A DNA stretch of 14,313 nucleotides from Mycocentrospora acerina (Eukaryota; Ascomycota; Dothideomycetes; Pleosporales), in the NCBI GenBank assembly GCA_022701365.1, contig JAKUHH010000273.1, positions 1 through 14,313 of the forward strand. The letters run 5' to 3'. The position numbers and the translations under genes are program-made. Positions 1-9,724 of the stretch are shown here, in pieces. Numbering within the stretch: the first letter of the stretch is position 1; the number at the start of each line of letters is the position of its first letter. The notes beneath the pieces were generated by a model. The model made no database searches and was not told the origin of the DNA. It saw nothing but the letters and a program-made list of their open reading frames with translations.

Positions 1-1429
1 TAGAAAATATAGCATTGTACACCTCTATTTTTTCTAGTTTCTTAGGCTAGGCCTAGGCTTTATTTTGCTTATAGTTAGTCTAGTCTAGAGAGACTATAGA
101 GCTAGGTAGACTAGAAAATAGTATAGTACTAAAAGCAGTACACTATTCCTTAAACTCCTTTGCTACTAGAGTCTCTTTTTCTATTATAGTATATTGCAGA
201 GAAAGGACTGTTCTAACTGTTCTCTCTTTTGTATAATTAAAAGCTTTAAAAACCTCTTTTCTTTATGCTTTTTGCAGAAATAGATTCTAGTGCTCTGTTT
301 TTGCTGTTTTTATATTTTTTAAATAGCTATTACGTAGCTTATTTGCTTTTGTTTTATTTTTTAAGCTAGGGCATAAAAGGTAGCGTTGCAAGGCTTTGCT
401 GTAGAGTTTCTTTTAGTTTGCTAGCTCTTTGCTCTACTAAGGCTTTAACCTTATGCTTAGCTTTAGCTTAAGAATAGATTTATTAGCTGCTGCTTAAATA
501 CTTATAGTAAATAGCTCTGCTATACTGTTAATTTTTCTAGTTAGGCTAGCTAGTATTTCTAGATCCTCTAGCTCTTATTATTTTGTTAGAGCCTCTATTT
601 CTAGAAGCTTTTGTTATATTTTATTTATAGTAAACCTTAGAGCAAGCTCTGTATTAAAGATTTCTTAGTCTGCTTTTTCTAAAGCATAAGGTAGATCTAA
701 AATAGGATTTATATACATTTATTGTATATTTAAAAAAGTAGCAGAATAGCTAATTAGTATATTGTTAGATCTAGTATCCTTACCTTTCTGCTAATTTTCC
801 TAAGGGCTATTTCTAAAGCCTGCACTAAAAGCTAAGTTAATTACTAACTTTACTCTAAGATTAGACCTATAGAATGTTTACTCCTAGTTAGTATTTAGCA
901 GTTAGCAATTATACTTCTCTAACTACTCTACTAGCTATTTAGCCTCTAGATTTAGATTTTGTATAGCAGTATTCTACTGCGCGTAGTAGCTATTAAAATT
1001 ACCTGCTAGTAAAAAAGGTTATTTTAAATCTAGGCTTAAGAGCAGCTTTTGCACAGTCTTTTAACTATTAGACTGTATTTTAGAGTCTGCTGCTAATTCT
1101 TTTTTATTATAAAGGTTAAGCAGAAGAAAATTCTCTGCTAAGCCTGTTATTTCTAAAACTATTAAATCTGTATCTTTACTTATATCTAACCTTAAGCTAT
1201 ACTTTAGGCTAGTTTTAGTGTAGACATAGATAGCAGTCTTAGGCCTTTTAATAGTTTCTAGTAAAACTAGAGTATAGGCAAGATGTTGTAGTAAGAACTA
1301 CTTCTCTTGCCTATCTAGCTACACGCTAGGTTCTTGCACTAGAATTAGGTCTGCTCTTCTAGCAAACACTATTTCTAAAAGAGATTATTAAGTTTCTTGT
1401 CTTTTTCTTACATTATGTTATAAAAACAT
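1..1429 (-). pseudogene. LINE (Tad1/I-like) ORF2 relic: endonuclease domain and start of pre-RT region
   Basis: In a working element this ORF encodes an endonuclease that nicks target DNA and a reverse transcriptase that primes on the nick. Seen on the minus strand: a candidate ATG at 1427-1429 is followed in one frame by an endonuclease-like stretch. The early block VFARRADLILVQEP has QEP at 1328-1336, where Glu is the expected metal-binding residue. The later block GNFNSYYA (980-1003) stands where the family has GDFNSHH; the Asp-to-Asn and His-to-Tyr changes fit RIP. QEP and GNFN are exactly in frame, 116 codons apart. Further on, leucine-rich and charged text such as ERTVRTVPSLQYTIIEKE (around 220) fits the linker before the RT. 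The window starts before the RT motifs, so the element continues to the left. Many in-frame TAG/TAA stops make it a pseudogene. The family is firm; the Tad1 clade is likely. Confidence 0.86.
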
Positions 1430-1479
1430 AATTTCTTCTTTTCTTTTAGATATAAGAGCATCTAAAATATCTGTGCTAG

Positions 1480-2110
1480 AATAAGCGTTTTTTTATCTAC
1501 TTATAGTATAGTAACTAGAAGAGTAGTAGTATTATTGCTATTGCTATTACTATTTCTAGTGTTAGCATTAGCATTAACAGTTATATTAACACTATAGCTA
1601 GTAGTAGTACTAGTAGTAGTAGTTATTTCTAGTATTTCTGTATTTTGTGTGTTTTTAGATAGTCTATAACTACACTTATAGCTTATTACTACATGCTCTC
1701 CTTTGCAGTTCCTGCAAATAGGAGATTAGTGTTAGCATAGACTACCTGTTATACTGCAATCTTTGCAGCTTGCATAATCTTTTATATAGTGCTTTAAGTT
1801 GCAGTATTTGCAGTCTATCTTTTTGCAGCTATCTCTAGTGTGCCCTTACTTATAGCAACTAGAGCAGAGCTTTGTTATGCTAGGTGTCTTATAAGCTACT
1901 AAGGAGGCTCTTTCTCCTGCAATAGCTAGTAATTTTCTAGCAAGTAGTGTGTTGCACTTCTGTTAATTTTTTACTGCAAAGACAATAGAAGCATATCTCT
2001 TATTAGGAGCAGCACTGCTTAGTTTTTCTAGTTTTTCTCTAGTCATTAGCCACCTAGGACTTAAGAAGCTAGCTTTACTAAAGTATACTGCTCTATAAGC
2101 TACTTTTACT
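1480..2110 (-). pseudogene. LINE ORF1 (Gag-like) relic with zinc knuckles
   Basis: ORF1 of such LINEs encodes an RNA-binding Gag-like protein. On the minus strand, 1825-1866 reads as C-x2-C-x4-H-x4-C (CSSC..GH....C, with a TAA in place of a Trp or Gln codon), a classic CCHC knuckle. It is followed downstream (1680-1810) by further Cys/His pairs, among them CKYC, CKDC and CRNCKGEH. The stretch before the knuckle, including SAAPNKRYASIVFAVKN and ARKLLAIAGERASLVAYKT, is nearly stop-free. The stretch after it (about 1500-1640) is a low-complexity Ser/Thr/Asn linker written in AGT/AGC/ACT repeats, leading to ORF2. ORF1 is in a different frame from ORF2. The upstream limit is uncertain, because past about 2110 the plus strand reads better as Copia pol. 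Confidence 0.8.
1505..1630. repeat. Low-complexity trinucleotide tract (TAG/TAT/AGT-rich)
   Basis: This short imperfect triplet-repeat region contains runs of GTAGTA and TATTGCTATT-type units. It lies in the linker between the LINE ORF1 knuckles and ORF2. In the minus-strand ORF1 frame it gives a Ser/Thr/Asn-rich stretch, so it is probably part of the Gag-like tail and not an independent element. Confidence 0.6.
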
Positions 2111-2160
2111 AAATAAAGACTAAAAATTATTTTCTTAACTAAGTTAACTTATCTTAGCAG
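2111..2160. other. Approximate junction between the LINE relic and the Copia relic
   Basis: To the left the minus strand carries LINE ORF1. To the right, from about 2162, the plus strand carries Copia pol leading into its protease. No clear target duplication or poly-A marks the join. The Copia gag that should precede the protease is missing here, so the LINE either inserted into the Copia element or both were joined by a rearrangement. The exact base is not resolvable by eye. Confidence 0.4.
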
Positions 2161-2161
2161 T

Positions 2162-2591
2162 ATAAGCGCAGCTTTTATAGATCTGTTGCTCCTTACTTAA
2201 AAAAACAGAATCTATAATACTATAGATTTTAGTACTTATCTACTATTAAATAGTACTATTTTAGATAATAGAGCAGCTCTATACTTAGTAAATAATAGAA
2301 ACTTTATTATACTAACCACCTTTAAAGAGTAAACTAAAACAGAATATATTAAGCAGAAACTTAAGCCTTTTTTTTAGTAGGCATAAGAGCTTAACTTATT
2401 TAAAGAGTACTTTATAGTATAAGAGGACTTTATACTAAAGATCTAATACTTTAAAATATTATAGTAGTAAAAGGTTTTTATTTAAATATTAGTTTAGAAG
2501 CTTATCTATTGTAAAAGGTTTCTAGTTTCTAATATTAGACACTACTTTATATATAGGAACTCTTACAAAGAGTACTATAGTAGCCCCTTTT
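2162..2591 (+). pseudogene. Ty1/Copia pol relic, 5' piece: aspartic protease region
   Basis: The protease of Copia elements cleaves the Gag-Pol polyprotein. At 2255-2287 the plus strand reads TILDNRAALYLVN, the fungal Copia protease active-site pattern (I-L-D-[NS]-G-A) with Gly turned to Arg by one G-to-A change. The catalytic Asp is at 2264-2266. Downstream, AETQAFFLVGIR (from 2353) and LDTTLYIGTLTKSTIVAPF (2535-2591) fit the region between protease and integrase, although the frame moves twice, so small indels are present. The piece stops abruptly at 2591 at the Gypsy LTR and resumes at 10018. Gag is absent on its left. Stops are TAA/TAG. Assignment rests on the motif plus continuity with the right-hand piece. 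Confidence 0.68.
2587..2591. repeat. Target-site duplication, left copy (CTTTT)
   Basis: The five bases directly before the 5' LTR are CTTTT, and the identical five bases follow the 3' LTR at 10013-10017. Ty3/Gypsy integrases make 5-bp duplications (established knowledge). The match shows that both LTRs come from one insertion event and that the element ends are correctly placed. Confidence 0.9.
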
Positions 2592-2879
2592 TATAACGTT
2601 CACAACGTCACATCCTATTATTACCCCTAAGTTAACCAACACCTATCTAATAGCTACCTAATTTGTACTTGCCTTATATAGTAACCCTAAGAAAGGATAT
2701 ATAAGAAGGGCAGTCTGTGTAGCTTTATAAAGTAGTTTTTCTATATCCTTTTATACAAGACTTATAGGTGTAGAGAATAGAATCTTTAGTTTACCTTCTA
2801 GTCCTAGCACTCCTATATGCCTAGTAGTAGACACTTTAGACCCTATTTAGATTACTCTCTTATAACCTGTGTTATTACA
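2592..2879 (+). repeat. 5' LTR of the Gypsy element
   Basis: This LTR aligns end to end with 9725-10012 at the same length of 288 bp. The first base pair of the terminus reads TATAACG, where TGTAACG is expected for a TG...CA LTR, so the TG has become TA. It ends in TTACA. Differences from the 3' LTR are almost all transitions; about three positions are transversions. The left part keeps CpG (ACGTTCACAACGTC) that the 3' LTR has lost, whereas the right end is more mutated than in the 3' LTR. Confidence 0.95.
2698..2704 (+). promoter_or_regulatory. Candidate TATA box of the 5' LTR
   Basis: TATATAA lies about 106 bases into the LTR, a reasonable place for the U3 promoter. The same motif is kept at 9831-9837 in the 3' LTR despite heavy mutation around it. 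In a sequence this AT-rich a TATA-like string is weak evidence by itself; conservation of position in both copies is the main support. Confidence 0.4.
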
Positions 2880-4440
2880 TTATACAGAAAATCTTATTTT
2901 AGCTAGTAACAGCTTCTAAATAATATTACTACTTATTTTATTTAGAATATATTTAAGCTTTATCTAATTTAGAACTAATTTAGACTTTACTATTATATCT
3001 AGCATCATATTATAGCTAAGATCTCTATAATCTCTTAATAACTAAAGCCTTTAAATTTAGAACTTCTTAGACTACTATATTAAGATTACTTTAGAATAGC
3101 TATATAAGTTTATACTAAAGTAGAAACTTAGAGACTACTAAGAACTTAGCAGAATTAAACCTAACTCTAATTTCTACTACTAATACTTTAAGTTTAAAAG
3201 AACTAACTTAAAGATTAGTATATACTTAAGGCTTAACTTTAAGGGTAACAGCAGAGGCATCTAATCTTACTCTATCTTCTAATCTAGTAAGAACTAGTGC
3301 AGAACTTATACTAGATTTAGACTAAAGAAAAGAAGACTTAACTTAACTAGTAGCTTAGCTTTATGCAGAAATCTAAGAACTATAATAAGCTATAATTACC
3401 TTAGACTATCCTTTACTTAGTACTAAATTACTACTAACTTCTTTAGAATAACTTTAACCTCTAAACTTTTAGTCTAAGATTTTAATTAATAATACTATAT
3501 ATATAAAACTATCTAAAAGAACACTTACTATTAATATTTTTAATAATAGTTATAACCTAACTTTTTACTAATAGTAAGTATTAATCTAAGACTAATTAGA
3601 GATTAATGTAGACTACTATTAGAGTAAGTATACCTATATAGTATTAGTCTAAAGACATACTTCTAGCCTAGCTAAAAAGTACCTAGAGCCCTAATACCTA
3701 TATAATACTTTATCTAACTATTTTAAGATTATAGAAGATATAATTAACTTACTTAAGTTCTATTTTATTATAAGAAATAAGAGAGCTAAGAGCTAAGCTG
3801 CTTTTAATAAACTCTATATAGATAAAATAGAAACCTTCTTTACTTTTAAAGCATAGTTCTTTAGTGCTGCTATTAGAAGACAAGTACTTAGATTAAAATA
3901 GTTTTACTACTTATAGATAAAGCTTACACTAACCTTGCAGATGCCTAGCTTTAGATTTAAGTAATAATAGAATAACTCTTTTAAGCTTATAGTTAAATAC
4001 CTAATAGTATTTAATATAGAATAAAGGAACTATCCTTTAGTCTTAACTATAAGAAGTATAATCTGTATAATATATATACTAAGTTAACTTTATTTAGGTC
4101 TAGTTTAAAGGTCCTTACTAAGAATAAACTATAACTTATATTAATAAGCAGACCTTTATATCTAAACTTAACTTTAACTTTTACTTGCCACTTAGCTTAT
4201 ATCTAAGACTTTAGGCCTTATAAGAGACTTAACTCTAAGCAATTACTATAACTATAGTAAGCTAAGACACTTTTAAAGTAAGTGCCCTTTACTTTAAGTA
4301 TAGAAGATTAAGTTTAAAGAACTAAATAACAACTTAGAAGATTTAAGTAGAGATAAAGATAAAGATTAGACAGGAAATAGAGATGCCTAAAAGGACCTTT
4401 CTTCTTAGGCTTAAACTGTTATAACCTTTTAAATCTTAGT
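2880..4440 (+). pseudogene. Gypsy gag relic
   Basis: Gag forms the virus-like particle and binds element RNA. The span follows the 5' LTR directly. It is riddled with TAA/TAG and hard to read, but it ends in a clear CCHC knuckle at 4244-4285, reading YYNY-SKLRHF-x-SKC in a single frame. Three of the four ligand positions are recognisable once Tyr is read as a former Cys (TGT/TGC to TAT/TAC); the His and last Cys are intact. The region around 3810-3990 reads like the helical Gag core. No primer-binding site matching a familiar tRNA 3' end is obvious just after 2879, possibly because RIP has changed it. Boundaries are approximate. Confidence 0.7.
4244..4285 (+). other. CCHC zinc-knuckle remnant in Gypsy Gag
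   Basis: Fourteen codons have C-x2-C-x4-H-x4-C spacing. Both leading Cys now read as Tyr, and a Gly before the His reads as Arg (GGA to AGA). The His (4268-4270) and final Cys (4283-4285) are intact. The knuckle normally packages element RNA. Confidence 0.75.
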
Positions 4441-5282
4441 TTTTTAAACTTATTTAAAAGACTATATTTTCTTTTTCTTTTTATTCTTTGCACTAAAGGC
4501 TTTAGGGTCTAATTACACTCTTTAATTAATACAAGCGCCTAAGGTTATTTTTTCTTAAATTTAAAAATTACTTTTTCTATTTTATTAGCTCTTTAAACTC
4601 TTATCTAAAAGCTACTATTTTAGGTTATAGTTAAGAGTCTTTAAGACTAAATTTCTTCTCTAGTAAATTAGTAAATCTAATTATATCTAATTATTAATAG
4701 AAGAAAGATCTACAACTGCTTTTTTATATTAGTAGACTTTAGCTTATAAGACTATATTATTAAAATTAAATAGATAAAGCGCTTTAAGCTACAGTTAGAT
4801 ACAGACTACTCCTAGATTATCTAGCTAGGCTGCTATCTTGCTGTGTACAATCCTACTCTACTACTCTTAATAACTTTTAACTAAATAGTTCTTGCTAAAA
4901 CTGTTGCTTTAGATATTACATAATAAGATAAGCTATAAGAATAAGAGGACTTTTAAGAGAGGCATAGTGCTACTACTGCTATTTATAAAATTTAAGGAAT
5001 GCTTTAACTTTTAAAGAGTTAGAAGTTCTTGCCTCTTATTATATAAGACCTAACACTAAAACTTATCTAACTTTTACTTAAACTTATTCTTACTAAACCT
5101 GCTTTTTCTATAGCTCTTATTTCTGCTAATGCTTTCTATTTTAATATAAAATAATAAGGGAATAAATTCTTTTTTACTAGCCTTTAAAAATTAATTAAAT
5201 TTTAGATAAGAGGAAGTTAGAAGACAACTTTAACAACGCAGCCTTAATATAAGACTTATTACTACTCTATTACTACTCTTTC
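4441..5282 (+). pseudogene. Gypsy pol N-terminal zone, probable protease relic
   Basis: By position this span should hold the retroviral-type aspartic protease and the linker to the RT. I find no secure D-[ST]-G. A weak trace is the text NFFSSKLVNLIISN (around 4650-4690), which resembles the stretch after the active site in fungal Gypsy proteases (G-A-x-x-N-F-x-S-x-x-x-V). Many stops are present. Treat the protease call as inference from gene order. Confidence 0.4.
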
Positions 5283-6130
5283 TAAGATATCTTTAGTAAA
5301 ACTGCTGCAAAGGTTCTTCTAGACTTTTAACTATATAACTATAAGATTTTACTAACTAAACCTCTTTTAAATAGTTATAGACCTCTATATAAATAAAATA
5401 TAGAAGAGCTAAAAGCTACTAATTATTATATTTAAGATAACCTCTAAAGAGGTTTAATTAATTATAGTTAGAGCTTTTTTGCCTCTCTTATTATGTGTGT
5501 ACAAAAAGCAAATAGAGACTTTTATATCTGTATAGACTACTGCAAACTAAATAACTTTACTTATAAAGATATTTATCTAATTCTTTATATAAATAAGCTC
5601 TTAGCTTACCTTTTAAAGGCTAAGATCTTTACTAAGTTTAATATTTATTTTATATTTAACTATATCTATATAGACCTAGACTCTAAAGAGTATACTACCT
5701 TCTAAACCTATTATAAGACATATAAATATAAGGTACTACTTTTTTACCTCTACAACAGCCTTATAACCTACTAATAGTATATAAATAATGTATTAATTAA
5801 CCTCTTAGATAATTTCTGTATTACTTACTTAGATAATATCTTAATCTATTTAGAAGACATTATTACTTATAAATAGCATGTAAAGCAGGCACTAAAAAGA
5901 CTATATGCTACTAGTCTTTAAGTAGATATTAAGAAGAGTAAGTTCTATATTACCTATATAAAGTACCTTAGATATATATTAACTAATAAAAGTATTAAAG
6001 TTAACTTAGAAAAGGTAGAAGCTTTAAAGAACTAGAAATAACTTACTACTATTATAAGTATAAAGTCCTTCTTAGGCTTTATAAGTTTCTACTATTAATT
6101 TATTACTAGTTTTTCTTAAGTTATAAAACT
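5283..6130 (+). pseudogene. Gypsy reverse transcriptase relic
   Basis: RT copies element RNA into DNA. The stretch leading in, DIFSKTAAKVLLDF and YNYKILLTKP (about 5290-5360), is the usual region before RT. The palm follows in one frame, with IEELKATNYY, a block at 5493-5705 reading FYICIDYCKLN (expected R-x-C-V-D-Y-R-x-L-N) and AKIFTKFNIYF (expected F-T-K-L-D-L). The catalytic box is at 5826-5849: YLDNILIY where YLDDILIY is expected, the second Asp changed to Asn by a G-to-A transition. The 70-codon ATG frame at 5493-5705 is only the least damaged part of this domain and is not a separate gene. The frame is the same at 5493 and at the catalytic box. Confidence 0.93.
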
Positions 6131-6640
6131 CTTTATTATATTATAAAGCTTTATAATACTATTTATATAGACTCTAGAGTATAAGGAGGCCTTCTATTAC
6201 TTTAAGACTGCCTTCTTAGCTATACCTACCTTATGCTATTTTAAGCCTAATTATAACACCTAAATTAAGACTAATATATTAGATAGTATAATTACTAGAG
6301 TTTTGTTAAAAAAACACTTTAATAAGAAATAGTACTTTATAGCCTTCTATAGCAAAGTTCTATTTAGAGCTAAGCTTAATTAAGAAATATATAATAAGGA
6401 ACTTTTTGCTATTCTTTAAGCCTTCTTAAAGTAGAGAGCTAAACTAACCTTTATTTAGACCTAAATCTTAGTCTTTTTAGACTACTGCGCCTTAGAATAT
6501 TTTATAACTACTAAGGTACTTAATGCTAAATAAGTATAATAGTCTAAAGCCTTAGCCTTTTTTAATTTCTAAATTAAGTATACCTTAGGCAAGAATAATA
6601 AGAAAGCTAATATCCTTAGCTAATAAGAACAGGACTAAAG
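6131..6640 (+). pseudogene. Gypsy RNase H relic
   Basis: RNase H removes the RNA template during reverse transcription. The start is marked by EYKEAFYYFKTAFLAIPTL and by FKPNYNT followed by KTNILDS, where the family has E-T-D-A-S-D. FIAFYSKVLFRAKLN, NKELFAIL and FLDYCALEYF then follow the standard order of Ty3/Gypsy RNase H (AFYSRKL, DKELLAI, TDHRALEYF), and the tail KYTLGKNNKKANILS is the usual exit to the integrase. Several catalytic acids now read as Asn or Lys. Stops are RIP-type. Confidence 0.9.
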
Positions 6641-7900
6641 CTAGTTAAAGTTAGCCTAAGAAGATAATTAATTAAGAGTCTTACTTAGACTTTACTGTCT
6701 TTATATCTAGATTAATACTAATCTAGCTTAGACCTACCTTTAGGCTTAAATTTAATAGTTATTGTCTATTAATGCTTTATACTTTAATATAACCTTAATA
6801 GATTTTAACTCTTTAGAACTAATAGATATAGTTCTCTATAAAAACTAGTTAGCTTTTAAAGAATAATAAGTAAAGCTGCTAAATAACTATTAGATTAGTA
6901 ATAGGCTTTTACTTTACTAAGATTAACTCTGCTTATCTAGAGATTCTCTTTTATATACTTAGCTTATTTATAAAGTATATAATTTAATCTCTATAGCACA
7001 CTTTAGCTCTAAAAAGACTTATTAGTTACTAGCTTAATAGTACTATTAGAAAGGTATAGAGGCTAGTTTTTAATAGTATATTTAAAACTGCATCTCTTAT
7101 TATAGAGGACATCTAAGACAGTCCTGTCTCTCTAGATACTTCTACCTATTGCTTATCCTTAAAAGACTAATATAGTACCTATATATAGATTTTAAAGATT
7201 TCTTAAAAGATTAAGCTAAGTATAACTAGATTATATTAATTATTAACTAACTATTTAAATAAGCTATCACTATCCTATATTATTAGATAATTAACACCTA
7301 AAGTATAGTAAACCTGTTTATCTAATAGGTATACCATTTTAGATATACTCTAGACATAATTATATTAGACTGTAGTCCTTAATTTATTTCTAGTTTTTAG
7401 TTAGAGTTCTATTAAATTATAAGTGTAAAAGTTAAGCTCTCTACCGCTTATTATAAAAAGATAGATAGCTAAATAGAGATTATAAATAAGTATATTAATT
7501 AGAGATTACAGCTTTTTATATTCTTTTACTAGGATAATTAGAGTAACCTCTTACTTCTAATTAACTATGCTTAGATAACTCTCTCTTATAGTGCTATTAA
7601 GATAGCCTTATACTAGCTCTTTTTTAGTAGTAAACTTAGACAGAGTTAGAACTAAGAGAGCTCTATACTCTCTGCTAAATAATTTAATAAAATTAACTAT
7701 TATAATGCCTTTGCATTAATAACCTATATGTATAATACTTAGTAATAAGCTAAAGATAATATAAAAAAGGCCTAAGCCTAAATATAAGCTATAGTTAATA
7801 AGCACTAATAACTAGTAGATTAGTAAATTAGAGATATAGTATACTTATCTACTTAAAACTTAACTAACTTAAGACCTAGCTAAAAGCTATCTATATAATA
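6641..7900 (+). pseudogene. Gypsy integrase relic (HHCC zinc region and DD35E core)
   Basis: Integrase inserts the cDNA into the chromosome. The zinc region shows a His near 6997 and NCISYYRGH around 7086-7112, the second Cys reading as Tyr. The catalytic core is clear. The first Asp is in YIDFKDF (7198-7200). The second is in ILDCSPQF (7368-7370, expected SDRGPQF). The Glu is in MDSQIE (7476-7478, expected TDGQTE). The second Asp and the Glu are in one frame with exactly 35 residues between them, the canonical DD35E spacing. The first Asp is in another frame, so at least one small indel lies between. NKYINQRLQLFIFFYQDN and the NYAQ block follow as in the family. Confidence 0.92.
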
Positions 7901-8039
7901 AGAAGAGCCTTTTAAGGTACTTAAATAAGTTAGGCACTCTTATTAGTTAAAGTTACCTTTAGGCTTATATATATATAACATCTTTACACTAAATATCTTA
8001 TATAAAGACCTTTAAGACCTTTTACTAAAATAAGAAGTA

Positions 8040-8330
8040 CTAAAGCCTGCTAGAAACTTAATTTATAGTATTAATAAATAAAAAGTAGAATAGATACTTA
8101 CTAACAAAGTCTACTAATCTACTTTAAAATATTAAGTTAGCTAAGTTAGATATAACTTAGACTTCATTTAGTATAAAGCTTTAAATTTTATAAGATCTCT
8201 CTATAAATTAAAAGCTTTTTATAAGAAGTATCTAAATAAGGCTAGCCTACTATAAAGACTTAATAGCTAGATATAAGCTCAAGAAGAAAAAGTAGAGGAC
8301 ATATTATACTTAAAAGCTAATTATATTAAG
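8040..8330 (+). pseudogene. Chromodomain relic at the Gypsy integrase C-terminus
   Basis: In chromoviruses this domain binds methylated H3K9 and steers insertion into heterochromatin (established for MAGGY and relatives). The plus strand reads KVEQILTNKVY, then LKYQV and VRYNLDFI*YKALNF, with TAG for the conserved Trp of the T-W-E/Y core, and YKLKAFYKKYLNKA. These match the order E-x-I-L-x-x-R, L-x-Y-x-V-K-W-x-G-Y, W-Y-x-A-x-N and the exit helix. At least two aromatic-cage Trp codons now read as stops, so binding function is lost. Confidence 0.82.
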
Positions 8331-8404
8331 TATTATAATTCTTATTTATAAATATATATAGCATATGTAAGCTAATAGACCTAACTTAGATATAGTTTAA
8401 GCGC

Positions 8405-9115
8405 TACTTATTACTGTGTCTTTACTAAACTCTATTAGATTACTCTTACTTAGAGACCTTACTATATTATTACTACTACTGCTTCTACTAACCTTCTTCT
8501 TAACAGCTACTTTACCTCTACTACTTCTACTTCTCTTTACTAATACTACTGCTATTTTTACTATCCTTGCTACTATCTCTTTTATCCTCTCTTCTATCTC
8601 TTCTATTATAGCTCTTATACCTACTACTACTCTCTAAATCTTCTCTAACTCTGCCTATAAAGACTAAACCTATTTCTTTATTAACTAATAATATATAAGC
8701 ATAACTTCTACTATAGTTATACTAGTAACTTAAAAGTTAGCTACTTATATATATATTACTAGCTAATAAGCTACTTTAGCAGTAAGCTCTCTAACTATGT
8801 CTATTTCTTCTTTATTATTAATACTACTATAGACAGAGTTACCTTATAAGTTTAGAGCCTACTAGAAGAACTTAAACTTAGGTCTAATATATAATAGCAC
8901 TTATTAAGAAATTATTACTAAAGACTATAAGATAAGATATAGATACTTACTAGATTATACTTCTTATTCTGCTTTATATAATAGTAGTATTTCTTTAACT
9001 TTACTAAATAAAACTTAAACTTAATAAATTACCTATAAGTAACAGCCTCTACACACTGTATATAGATAACCTAGAAGGCTACTAAGAGGGCACTAAGGGG
9101 GACAGGGATTAGCAT
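8405..9115 (-). pseudogene. Antisense coding relic inside the Gypsy element, unrecognised product
   Basis: I do not recognise the product. Reading the minus strand from about 9115 down, one frame can be followed for roughly 235 codons with about 20 stops, all TAG/TAA and many of them in plausible TGG (Trp) or CAA/CAG (Gln) positions. The start is Cys-rich (PCLYANPCPP, CPLSSLLGY, TVCRGCY). The middle includes EEIDIVRELTAKVAY, and the end has AELEKI, an acidic coil-like IIEEIEERIKEIVARI, then a basic tail with RSRSSRGKVAVKKKVS. A Thr/Pro/Ala repeat precedes it at 9121-9215. No stop at all occurs from about 8620 to 8416. It lies between the chromodomain and the 3' LTR, opposite to pol. It could be an antisense accessory ORF, a captured or older host gene, or a chance frame; the charged, non-repetitive composition argues mildly for coding. 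Confidence 0.4.
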
Positions 9116-9120
9116 AGAGG

Positions 9121-9215
9121 CAGGGGTAGGCGTAGGCGTAGGCGTAGGCGTAGGTGCGGGTGCTAGTGCTGGTGCTGGTGCTAGTGCTAGTGCTAGTGCT
9201 AGTGCTAGTGCTATT
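9121..9215. repeat. Microsatellite, GTAGGC then GTGCTA/GTGCTG hexamers
   Basis: About five GTAGGC units are followed by about nine GTGCTA or GTGCTG units. The tract keeps several CpG and many TpG dinucleotides, in sharp contrast to its surroundings. In the antisense frame set it gives Thr-Pro or Ala-Leu/Ala-Pro repeats; on the plus strand it gives Gly-Val/Ala-Ser repeats. It may be a coding low-complexity linker of the antisense relic or a microsatellite expanded after RIP. Confidence 0.85.
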
Positions 9216-9710
9216 GTTGCTACTGCTATTATAGTTGTAGTTATAGTTATAATTGTAGTTTTGCTTTACTTATTAGCAAAACACTACTAAAAAGGCTTAA
9301 TAAAAGATATATATAAAAAATATTAAGCCTAACTGCTAAAGAGATTAAAATTTTAAAGAGAAAGACTTAATATATAAGAAATTGTCTTAAAGTAAAAATA
9401 ATTATTATTAAAGTAATAAATAAAGAAATTTTTTTTCTTAAAGTAAAAGTTAAAATATTATTAAAGATTACCTTATAGCAGGATATAAATAAGAGTTAAA
9501 TATAAAAAGAAATATATTTAGATAGAATATAGACTTATACTATAAAGAAAAGTAAAAGAGAGAAGTAATATAAACTTTAAATAAAAGAGTTTTGCAAAGA
9601 TAAGAGAAAGAAACCTAGATACTGTCTAAACCTTACTTTACCTCTTCTTCTCTTCTCTCTCTTATACAGATAAAAGATAACTCTGTAAAAAGAGACTTTT
9701 TACTTATATA
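9216..9710. other. AT-rich spacer before the 3' LTR, no gene seen
   Basis: About 500 bases, strongly A-rich on the plus strand, with a CT-rich patch near 9637-9665. I find no domain or long frame on either strand. It ends in the polypurine tract. Confidence 0.6.
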
Positions 9711-9724
9711 AAGAAGAAAAGTAG
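9711..9724 (+). other. Polypurine tract of the Gypsy element
   Basis: AAGAAGAAAAGTAG directly abuts the 3' LTR, as required for priming plus-strand DNA synthesis in LTR retroelements. It is purine-only except for one T near the end. Position at the LTR edge is the main evidence. Confidence 0.75.

Noticed and set aside
1505..1630. CRISPR-like or tandem repeat array
   Set aside because: The units are imperfect triplets with no spacers; it is a coding low-complexity linker in the LINE ORF1 relic.
2880..2900. Primer-binding site just after the 5' LTR
   Set aside because: TTATACAGAAAATC does not match a tRNA 3' end I can name; RIP may have altered it, or priming may use another mechanism.
5493..5705. 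70-codon ATG open frame as an independent small protein
   Set aside because: Its text is the RT fingers/palm region (CIDYCKLN, FTKFN) and is in frame with the catalytic box at 5826; it is the least damaged part of Gypsy pol.
8416..8637. 73-codon Leu-rich open frame on the plus strand as a membrane protein
   Set aside because: It is low-complexity Leu/Ser/Thr text from CTA/CTT/ACT triplets. The opposite strand of the same bases gives a more protein-like charged frame, and there is no supporting context on the plus strand.
9090..9290. Plus-strand Gly/Ala/Ser repeat followed by a hydrophobic run, looking like a transmembrane or env-like anchor
   Set aside because: The hydrophobic run comes from GTTATAGTT-type repeats next to a microsatellite, with stops on both sides. 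Such runs arise easily in RIP-mutated AT-rich DNA.
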